Shown in pieces: positions 35,006-41,829 of a DNA stretch of 64,000 bases. Source of the DNA: Zoogloea sp. LCSB751 (GTDB taxonomy: Bacteria; Pseudomonadota; Gammaproteobacteria; Burkholderiales; Rhodocyclaceae). The notes below the pieces were generated by a model. It was given only the letters and a program-made list of their open reading frames with translations, had not been told where the DNA came from and ran no database searches. Position 1 is the stretch's first letter. Every line of letters starts with the position of its first letter. Location of the stretch: contig NZ_MWUM01000005.1 of NCBI RefSeq assembly GCF_002028455.1, forward strand, positions 1-64,000, read 5' to 3'. A program made the translations under genes and the position numbers.

Positions 35006-37210
35006 ATGGAAATTAAGGTCAATTTTCTCGACAAGCTTCGTCTTGAAGCCAAGTTCGATGACTTCACGGTGGTGGCCGACCAGCCCATCCGCTATAAAGG
35101 CGATGGCTCGGCGCCTGGTCCGTTCGATTACTTTCTGGCTTCATCGGCTTTGTGTGCGGCTTACTTCGTGAAGCTGTACTGCGAAACCCGCAACATCCCC
35201 ACTGAAAACATCCGCCTGTCGCAAAACAATATCGTCGATCCGGAAAACCGCTACAAACAGATTCTGAAGATTCAGGTGGAATTGCCGGCCGATATCTCCG
35301 CCAAGGACAGATTGGGCATCTTGCGTTCCATCGACCGTTGCACGGTAAAAAAGGTCGTGCAAACCGGCCCTGATTTTGTCATCGAAGAAGTAGAAAATCT
35401 GGACGCCGATGCACAGGCCTTGCTGACGCTTAAAGCGGATTCCGAAGCCAGTACCTATATTGTGGGCAAGGATCTGCCGCTGGAGCAAACCATCGCCAAT
35501 ATGGCGGGGGTTCTGGCCGGCCTGGGCATCAAGATTGAAATCGCCTCATGGCGCAATCTGGTTCCCAACGTGTGGTCGCTGCATATCCGCGATGCGCACT
35601 CGCCGATGTGTTTTACCAATGGCAAGGGCGCGACCAAGGAAAGTGCATTGGCGTCGGCACTCGGTGAATACATCGAACGGCTGAATTGCAATCACTTCTA
35701 CAACGACCAGTTCTGGGGAGAAGACATTGCCAACGCAGCGTTCGTCCATTACCCGGATGAGCGCTGGTTCAAGCCCGGCCCTAAAGATGCACTGCCGGCC
35801 GAAATACTCGACGAGTACTGTCTGGAGATCTACAACCCGGACGGTGAATTGCGTGGCTCGCATCTGTACGACACCAACTCCGGCAACATACAGCGCGGCA
35901 TCTGTTCGCTGCCATATGTGCGCCAGTCGGACGGCCAGGTGGTGTATTTCCCGTCCAACCTGATCGACAACCTGTTCCTCAGCAACGGCATGAGTGCCGG
36001 CAATACGCTGGCCGAAGCACAGGTGCAATGCCTGTCGGAAATCTTCGAGCGGGCAGTCAAACGCGAAATTCTGGAAGGCGAGATCGCCCTGCCCGATGTG
36101 CCGCACGAAGTGCTGGCCCAATACCCCGGCATTCTGGCCGGCATCGAGGAACTGGAAAAGCAGGGCTTCCCGGTGCTGGTAAAGGATGCGTCGCTCGGCG
36201 GGGAATTTCCAGTGATGTGCGTCACCCTGATGAATCCACGTACCGGCGGTGTATTTGCGTCCTTTGGCGCGCACCCGAGCCTGGAAGTGGCGCTGGAGCG
36301 CAGTCTTACCGAACTGCTACAGGGGCGCAGTTTCGAAGGCCTGAACGATTTGCCCCGGCCCACCTTTGAAAGCAATGCCGTCACTGAGCCGAATAACTTC
36401 GTTGAACACTTCATCGATTCCAGCGGCGTGGTGTCATGGCGCTTTTTCAGCGCCAAAGCCGATTACGAGTTTGTCGAGTGGGATTTTTCCGGCCACGGAG
36501 AAAACTCCAATATCGACGAAGCCGCGACACTGTTCGGCATTCTCGAAGAGATGGGCAAAGAAGTATACATGGCGGTATATGACCAACTCGGCGCAACGGC
36601 CTGTCGCATCCTGGTGCCGGACTATTCTGAAGTTTATCCGGTAGAAGACTTGATCTGGGATAACACCAACAAAGCCCTGTTGTTCCGCGACGATATCCTG
36701 AACCTGCATCGCCTCGACGATGCCCGCCTGGAAGCATTGCTTGAACGCCTGGAAGACAGTGAACTCGATGACTACACCGACATCATTACCTTGATCGGCA
36801 TCGAGTTCGACGAAAATACGGCGTGGGGACAGCTGACGATTCTGGAGTTGAAGCTGCTGATCAATCTCGCCCTGAAGCAATTCGAAGCAGCGCAGGAGCG
36901 GGTGGAAGCCTTCCTGCAATACAACGAAAACACCGTCGAGCGCGGCTTGTTCTATCAGGCCTTGAACGTGGTGCTGGAAGTGCTGCTGGACGACGACCTG
37001 GAACTGGACGATTACGAAGTCAATTTCCGCCGGATGTTTGGCAACCCGCGGATGGATGCGGTGCTGGGCTCGGTGGACGGCAGCGTGCGCTTCTTCGGCT
37101 TGACGCCAACCAACCTGAAACTGGAAGGGCTCGACAGGCACCAGCGCCTGATCGACAGCTACAAGAAACTGCACATGGCGCGGGCCAATGTGGCGGCTCT
37201 AGGCATATAA
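35006..37210 (+). CDS. ycaO: OsmC-YcaO fusion protein
   Basis: 734 aa. Residues 1-140 are an OsmC-like fold (GDGSAPGPFDYFLASSALCAAYFVKLYCETRNI, with the paired cysteines of the family), and the rest is a YcaO ATP-dependent cyclodehydratase-type domain (ATKESALASALGEYIERLNCNHF; EAQVQCLSEIFERAVKREIL) followed by a helical C-terminus. Fusions of this kind are a known class; in E. coli the separate YcaO is implicated in beta-methylthiolation of ribosomal protein S12. No peptide substrate gene or partner dehydrogenase is next to it, so it is not an obvious RiPP cluster. Base composition is lower in GC than the flanks. Confidence 0.9.
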   Translation: MEIKVNFLDKLRLEAKFDDFTVVADQPIRYKGDGSAPGPFDYFLASSALCAAYFVKLYCETRNIPTENIRLSQNNIVDPENRYKQILKIQVELPADISAKDRLGILRSIDRCTVKKVVQTGPDFVIEEVENLDADAQALLTLKADSEASTYIVGKDLPLEQTIANMAGVLAGLGIKIEIASWRNLVPNVWSLHIRDAHSPMCFTNGKGATKESALASALGEYIERLNCNHFYNDQFWGEDIANAAFVHYPDERWFKPGPKDALPAEILDEYCLEIYNPDGELRGSHLYDTNSGNIQRGICSLPYVRQSDGQVVYFPSNLIDNLFLSNGMSAGNTLAEAQVQCLSEIFERAVKREILEGEIALPDVPHEVLAQYPGILAGIEELEKQGFPVLVKDASLGGEFPVMCVTLMNPRTGGVFASFGAHPSLEVALERSLTELLQGRSFEGLNDLPRPTFESNAVTEPNNFVEHFIDSSGVVSWRFFSAKADYEFVEWDFSGHGENSNIDEAATLFGILEEMGKEVYMAVYDQLGATACRILVPDYSEVYPVEDLIWDNTNKALLFRDDILNLHRLDDARLEALLERLEDSELDDYTDIITLIGIEFDENTAWGQLTILELKLLINLALKQFEAAQERVEAFLQYNENTVERGLFYQALNVVLEVLLDDDLELDDYEVNFRRMFGNPRMDAVLGSVDGSVRFFGLTPTNLKLEGLDRHQRLIDSYKKLHMARANVAALGI

Positions 37211-37242
37211 GCTCCCCCCCTTTTCCATCAGGAGTTTCCAGC

Positions 37243-37632
37243 ATGATTCGCGACGCACAATTCGAACAAGGACTGCAAAAGCGCAAACAAGTGATGGGCG
37301 AAGCCTTTGTCGACAAGGCCTTCGCCAACGCAGATGCCTTCACCGCGCCCCTCCAGGAGTTCGTCACCCGCAACGCCTGGGGCACCACCTGGTGCCGCGA
37401 CGGACTCGACCTGAAAACCCGCAGCCTGCTGACGCTGTCGATGCTGACCGCGCTTGGCCGCGCAACCGAACTCAAAGGCCACGTGCGCGGCGCCATCAAT
37501 AACGGCGCGAGCGTGAAGGAAATCCAGGAAACACTGCTGCACGCCACCGTCTATTGCGGCGTCCCCCTCGCCATCGACGCCTTCCGCTCCGCCCAGGAGG
37601 TGTTGAAGGAAATGGGGATGATCGAGGACTGA
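37243..37632 (+). CDS. Carboxymuconolactone-decarboxylase family protein
   Basis: ATG 37243 with AGGAG upstream gives 129 aa. The sequence has the AhpD/PcaC-like fold signature: WCRDGLDLKTRSLLTLSMLTALGRATELKGHVRGAINNGASVKEIQETLLHATVYCGVPLAIDAFR. It is close in form to 4-carboxymuconolactone decarboxylase (PcaC), but no other beta-ketoadipate gene is nearby and there is no CxxC pair of an AhpD peroxidase. The catalytic role is therefore open. Confidence 0.85.
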   Translation: MIRDAQFEQGLQKRKQVMGEAFVDKAFANADAFTAPLQEFVTRNAWGTTWCRDGLDLKTRSLLTLSMLTALGRATELKGHVRGAINNGASVKEIQETLLHATVYCGVPLAIDAFRSAQEVLKEMGMIED

Positions 37633-37692
37633 AGCCAGCGAGCATCGCAGTGCTACCATCGCATCCCGTTGAAAGCCAAGTACCTCTGATCC

Positions 37693-38133
37693 ATGGAAGA
37701 CCACACACCGTCCCTCGCACCGAAAGCGTCCGCCGAGCTCCTTACCGTAAAAGACATGCTTAGAGCACTGCGCGAAGCATTCCCCGTGTTCGCGGACAAC
37801 AAACCACTGGCCATTGGCATAGACAAGCAAGCAATGGCCATTCGCCCCGACTTCGACAAGAAGCTCCTCAAGCCTGCGATAGGCTTGCATACGCGGTCAA
37901 TCTCGTATCTGAAGGCCCTGCAAAACGCCACCCATCGCTTCAATATCGACGGAACGTCTGCGGACCCGGTCACTCCGGCACAACAGGAACTCGCCGCACA
38001 ACAATTGCGCGAGCGCTTCAAGCTTGGCGCCGAGAAGCGCAGAGCGGAAAAAGCGGCAGCAGAGGCTGTTGAAGCCGAGCAGGAACGCATGCGCAAGTTG
38101 GCTACACTGGCAGAAAAGTTCGGACGGAAGTAA
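37693..38133 (+). CDS. ProQ/FinO-family RNA chaperone
   Basis: 146 aa. The ProQ/FinO domain covers about 18-95 (LLTVKDMLRALREAFPVFADNKPLAIGIDKQ, LKPAIGLHTRSISYLKALQNATHRFNIDG), followed by a charged helical tail rich in Lys, Arg and Glu. Such proteins bind structured RNAs and stabilise or pair small RNAs with targets. It is compact, lacking the Tudor-like C-domain of E. coli ProQ. A C4-type antisense RNA lies 1.3 kb downstream, but no direct link is shown. Confidence 0.87.
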   Translation: MEDHTPSLAPKASAELLTVKDMLRALREAFPVFADNKPLAIGIDKQAMAIRPDFDKKLLKPAIGLHTRSISYLKALQNATHRFNIDGTSADPVTPAQQELAAQQLRERFKLGAEKRRAEKAAAEAVEAEQERMRKLATLAEKFGRK

Positions 38134-38336
38134 GGCCATCCTGTTGAGCCTCAGCGCGAGGCGCGCGCGTTACTCAGGGCAGTGAGGGCGATTCAGCCAA
38201 GCGCTGACGGTGCCACCGGCTTCGTCCGCCAGCGTTTCTTCCATGGGCCTGAAACCCAGACCAAACTCCCTGCTCGCAGGTATTGGAATGGCAGGCTGCG
38301 AAGCTCCCCGTAACATCACGCGCCTTGCTTACCAAC

Positions 38337-39257
38337 ATGCTTTCCCATTTCTCCTCCTTCCGACTCATCCTTGTTTTTGTTCTCTCCCTATGGGCCCCGT
38401 GGAGCTCCGCGCAGACGCTCGCGCTGACCTTCGATGATGGTTTCAATCCCACTACGCAGCCCAGGGCGACGCAGTGGAATGCGCAGATGCTGGCCGCCTT
38501 GCATGAACACAAAATCCAATCCGCCTTGTTCCCTTCACTGGCGCGCATGGGCGGTGTTGAAGGGCTTGAGTTGGTGGCGGCATGGGCACAGGCAGGGCAT
38601 CTGGTCGGGAACCATACAGCCAGTCACCGCAGCCTGGCCGATCCGAAAGTGTCGCTGGAATGGTTCATTTCCGACGTCCAGGCCGCGGACGCGATGGTCA
38701 GAGACTTACCCAGCTTCGTGCCGATGCTGCGGTTTCCCTATCTGAAGGAAGGCGACACCCTGACCAAGCGTGATGGTTTGAGGGCCTGGATGGCCCGGAA
38801 TGGCTACAAAAGCGCCCCAGTATCCATCGACGCAAGCGACTGGTACTACAACCTCGTCTATGCCGCGCACCTGAAGGCGGGCGATGCCGACAAGGCGGAA
38901 CGCGTGAAACAGCGCTATATCCGCCATCTGCTCGACCGAGCGGCCTATTACGACGGTCTCGCCCGCGAAATCCTCGGCAGAAGCCCGGCCCATGTCATGC
39001 TCCTCCACACCAACCAGATCAATGCCGAAGCCTTGCCGGAGGTGGTTTCAGCGCTGACAGCTCACGGCTGGACAATCATCTCTGCGAACACCGCATTTCA
39101 AGATCCGCTGTACGCACAAGCACCAGACACCCTTCCTGCCGGCGAGAGCATCATTTGGGCGCATGCCAAAGCGCACAATCTTCCGGGCCTGCGCTATCCA
39201 GCAGAAGATTCCGTGTATGAGGAGCCTTTGCTACGAGACGCCGGATTGGTGCCTTAG
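38337..39257 (+). CDS. Exported polysaccharide deacetylase
   Basis: From ATG 38337 the product is 306 aa with a signal peptide (RLILVFVLSLWAPWSSA) and a CE4/NodB domain: LALTFDDGFNP at the first metal/catalytic motif, LVGNHTASHRSLAD at the metal-binding HxxxH motif, and MLRFPYLKEGD in the middle. An ATG 54 nt upstream would bury the signal peptide. It is distinct from the deacetylase at 2961 and stands alone. Confidence 0.88.
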   Translation: MLSHFSSFRLILVFVLSLWAPWSSAQTLALTFDDGFNPTTQPRATQWNAQMLAALHEHKIQSALFPSLARMGGVEGLELVAAWAQAGHLVGNHTASHRSLADPKVSLEWFISDVQAADAMVRDLPSFVPMLRFPYLKEGDTLTKRDGLRAWMARNGYKSAPVSIDASDWYYNLVYAAHLKAGDADKAERVKQRYIRHLLDRAAYYDGLAREILGRSPAHVMLLHTNQINAEALPEVVSALTAHGWTIISANTAFQDPLYAQAPDTLPAGESIIWAHAKAHNLPGLRYPAEDSVYEEPLLRDAGLVP

Positions 39258-39371
39258 TATCCGGAAACGGCTGCCGTCACAAACCCTGCATCCAAATACG
39301 CCGTCATTCCCTTGACGCCCTCCCCTGCCCGCGCCGATACTCACCACGTCACCTAAACAGTGGTGATCGGG

Positions 39372-39426
39372 CGTGAGAACCCGATTGAATCAAGGCCGAT
39401 GAAGGCCGCGTTTGACGCGGCTTTTT
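39372..39426 (+). terminator. Terminator-like stem ahead of the C4 RNA
   Basis: GCCGCG and CGCGGC arms (39405-39421) with a 5-nt loop are followed by TTTTT. It lies just upstream of the C4-type RNA fold, and the preceding GTGAGAACC at 39373-39381 is complementary to the RNA's antisense loop. It could end the deacetylase transcript or act in the C4 leader. Confidence 0.6.
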
Positions 39427-39456
39427 CTTGTCGGAGCATGGTCGCGTCTGTCCAAT

Positions 39457-39530
39457 GGCGGGCCGTGCGGGGCAGCCGCAAGGCTGGCCGGTTCCTTGAT
39501 TCCGGTTTCTCACCCCCGCACGGTTCCGCC
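39457..39530 (+). ncRNA. C4-type antisense RNA
   Basis: The sequence folds like the C4 antisense RNAs of P1/P7-type phages and prophages. An outer stem pairs GGCGG with CCGCC and CCGTGCGGGG (39463-39472) with CCCCGCACGG (39514-39523). Inside are a CAGCC-gcaa-GGCTG hairpin and a CCGG-CCGG hairpin containing the typical GGCCGGTTCC. A GGTTTCTCAC segment (39504-39513) can pair with GTGAGAA sequences on both sides (39373-39379 and 39538-39544), matching the antisense logic of the family. Two coupled short ORFs follow at once. Confidence 0.68.
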
Positions 39531-39587
39531 GCCCACCGTGAGAAGTGGATGGCGGAGATTCAGACCGCAATCAAGGAGCAACACGCC

Positions 39588-39698
39588 ATGACTCGTCACG
39601 CCCGGCCGTGCGCCCAAGCGCGCACATGCATCGCCTTGCAACACCCCGCGCCCCACCCTGCACACACGACACACCGCGCACAGAGGGCCGCAACATGA
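39588..39698 (+). CDS. 36-aa leader ORF under the C4-type RNA
   Basis: The ORF has an AAGGAG site about 10 nt before ATG 39588, directly downstream of the C4-type RNA, and its stop overlaps the ATG of the next ORF (ATGA). The peptide is His/Arg/Ala rich (MTRHARPCAQARTCIALQHP) with no domain. In P1/P7 the C4 RNA blocks translation of a small first ORF (icd) that is coupled to the antirepressor; this ORF has the icd position. It may be only a translational leader. Confidence 0.5.
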   Translation: MTRHARPCAQARTCIALQHPAPHPAHTTHRAQRAAT

Positions 39699-39991
39699 AC
39701 GCCCCGATGAACTTCCCCGCCCCCTCGGCACCGCTCTATGTGCTCGCAGACAATGTGGACACGCTCACCCTCGTCGACCAACTCAGCGCCCGCCTCGCCC
39801 AACTACAAGCCCTGCTCGCCATGACCCGTGGCAATGCCGGCGATGTATTCCGGCGCATGGATGCAGAAAACCAGGAACACTACCTGTGGGCCTGCGGAAT
39901 GATCGCGGATGAAGCCAGGGAGTTGATGGGGAGGATTGAGGGGCGCAGGTTTGCGGGGCAGGATGATCGGGGAGGAAGGGAACGGGTGTAG
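39695..39991 (+). CDS. 98-aa hypothetical protein in the antirepressor position
   Basis: ATG 39695 overlaps the stop of the leader ORF. The 98-aa protein (FPAPSAPLYVLADNVDTLTLVDQLSARLAQLQALLAMTRG ... ENQEHYLWACGMIADEARELM) has one or two amphipathic helices and no KilA-N, BRO or Ant-type antirepressor domain. It is likely a C4-controlled accessory protein of mobile-element origin. Function unknown. Confidence 0.6.
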   Translation: MNAPMNFPAPSAPLYVLADNVDTLTLVDQLSARLAQLQALLAMTRGNAGDVFRRMDAENQEHYLWACGMIADEARELMGRIEGRRFAGQDDRGGRERV

Positions 39992-40116
39992 AGGTTTGGG
40001 ATGGCAGGCACGAGAAAGCGATGTCTGCCATCTGGTGGTGGTTCTGATGTAGCTGAAGTGAGATACCTGCTGCGCGTCTGCTTATCGGCCTGAGCTGTCG
40101 TTGGGGGACCTGCAAA

Positions 40117-40151
40117 GCTCCGTCAGCAATGTGACTCTTTGCTGACGGAGC
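40117..40151. repeat. Perfect 13-bp inverted repeat
   Basis: GCTCCGTCAGCAA and TTGCTGACGGAGC arms with a 9-nt loop lie between the C4-controlled ORFs and the minus-strand PD-(D/E)XK-like gene. There is no T-run on either side, so it is a weak candidate terminator; it might also be the trace of a mobile element. Confidence 0.6.
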
Positions 40152-40224
40152 GGACACCGACGGCTAGGTCTCTTGTAACCACAAGCTCAAGCCGTTAGCA
40201 GCCTACCTGCTCATCATATTCGGC

Positions 40225-41511
40225 TTATTGATTGAACAACCCACTGAATGCATCGTCCCACTGGTTACTATCCCGTCTTGGAAACACATATGCGGAGCCA
40301 CTGCTGGTGACAACGTTTGAGCTCGGCCTCCTAACAGTCCCTCTACTGAGAAAACCGATGCCTACAACATGGTCCCGGTCGGTGCAGTTTGACAGGAATT
40401 CGCTCGCCCACCGGCGTAATCCGGTCGGGGTATTACTGGGGACGTTGTCGTGCTCAGCAAGAGACTCCATTCCCTCCGGCGACATCCCCCCGAACTCCAA
40501 AAGAATCAATCCAGGTCGTTTACCAGTCAATTGCTTGACGGCAGCCCGTTTTGTAGTTTTCTGGACAGCGTCGAACAGAGAGTCATCTTGACTGCTTTGA
40601 ATGACGCACATTACGGCACCTCCGCCCCTTAGCCCAGTAACCATGGCCTGGCGATTTGTGGTGCCAGTGATTGACTCGATCAATTCTCGCGCGCCCGATC
40701 CAGCATTAATCCAGTCGATACCGGCAAGCAGCCGAGCGTCAAAATAACGAATTAAGATGTCAGCCTGAGGGTAAATCTGGCTTTGCCCAGACAGGATGGT
40801 CTTTGCCACGAGCTTGGCCAGTTCCTTCCTCTCAGCAAAGCTGGTCGGAAGCTTGCTTGGCAACTTGATCACAATCGAAAGGCCTCCACGCAGCCCACGC
40901 GTTGCAGCCATAAGGTCGCGCTGCATTAGGTTCCAGAATTCAAGTGCGTAACGGGTAGGGATCTGCCGGCCCTTTTCTTCCGAGACAGCCTTGCACTCGA
41001 CTTCTAAGCCTGTAGGTCCGATATCTTCAACCAGCAAATCGTACGTATCCCCGCCGGTTTCCAGTTCGGGCCATGCCAGCCGATGGCCGAGCTTCGAGAA
41101 ATGCAAGCCTACGGTAAACTCGAGCTGAAGGGCTCGCATGTCTTCAGGGTTTCTAAAAGCCCCCCGAATTCGACCAATCGTCCTGGTACGGTTCTCGGCT
41201 CCCATCCTATCCATAGTGCTCAGGCAATGGGATGCAAATGCCAACGCGGGATAGACAGGAGAAAGGTCCATTCGGCCAACTGGCAACGTTCCATACTGAC
41301 GTTCCAGGTTGCTGCAATAATTAAACTGATAAGCGATATCGTTTTCCTGGAGGTGGTAATGGCGGAGGAATTTGTTTCCGCGAATCTCCTCTTCGAGTTT
41401 TTTGACGCGTTGGCGCCAGTTGCTTTCCCCGATAAGGTGGCGGAATCGACGGAAAAGTTGGTCAAGCTCATAGTCGTAAATGGACGTTCTGAACGGCATC
41501 TGGATTTTCAT
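40225..41511 (-). CDS. Hypothetical protein with PD-(D/E)XK-like nuclease motif
   Basis: About 428 aa from ATG 41511 (start uncertain; no good ribosome site, and frames extend to 41637). Charged helices at the N-terminus (ESNWRQRVKKLEEEIRGNKF) lead to GGDTYDLLVEDIGPTGLEVECKAVSEEKG, which matches the D-x(n)-E-x-K core of restriction-endonuclease-like folds (near residues 152-166). The C-terminal half contains repeated hydrophobic strands and no known domain. It sits 0.3 kb from a Rad50-like ATPase in the same orientation, in an AT-richer stretch, so a defence role together is plausible. Confidence 0.65.
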   Translation of the reverse strand: MKIQMPFRTSIYDYELDQLFRRFRHLIGESNWRQRVKKLEEEIRGNKFLRHYHLQENDIAYQFNYCSNLERQYGTLPVGRMDLSPVYPALAFASHCLSTMDRMGAENRTRTIGRIRGAFRNPEDMRALQLEFTVGLHFSKLGHRLAWPELETGGDTYDLLVEDIGPTGLEVECKAVSEEKGRQIPTRYALEFWNLMQRDLMAATRGLRGGLSIVIKLPSKLPTSFAERKELAKLVAKTILSGQSQIYPQADILIRYFDARLLAGIDWINAGSGARELIESITGTTNRQAMVTGLRGGGAVMCVIQSSQDDSLFDAVQKTTKRAAVKQLTGKRPGLILLEFGGMSPEGMESLAEHDNVPSNTPTGLRRWASEFLSNCTDRDHVVGIGFLSRGTVRRPSSNVVTSSGSAYVFPRRDSNQWDDAFSGLFNQ

Positions 41512-41829
41512 CCCGCGATATATTTGCTTCTGTAATTTTACGACTATCTGGGAATGCAACCGCTCACTTGTGCGGTATTGCGGAGTCTCCGTGACTAAAG
41601 CCCGGCTACGGAAGCAAAGCCGACTGAGTGAAGCCACGGGACCAATGCCAGCAATGGCCGAGATGCTGTCGCTGGTTCGACGGGCACCTCCTCAGCCAAA
41701 ACGGACATCTACGACCTTGGCAAGTAGAGTCCGCTATCGATCCATATGCGGCGATTGGAAAATGAAAATGCGGCCATTCGGGTCATTCCGCCTCATGCCA
41801 TTGAACTAAACTGGCAGAGACCCGCAGGA

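Noticed and set aside
35006..37210. A ribosomally made peptide (RiPP) cluster around YcaO
   Set aside because: No precursor peptide, dehydrogenase or transporter is adjacent; OsmC-YcaO fusions are a known stand-alone class.
39360..39587. Plus-strand protein reading through the C4 RNA
   Set aside because: The structured RNA and terminator-like stem explain this sequence; no ribosome site precedes the frame.
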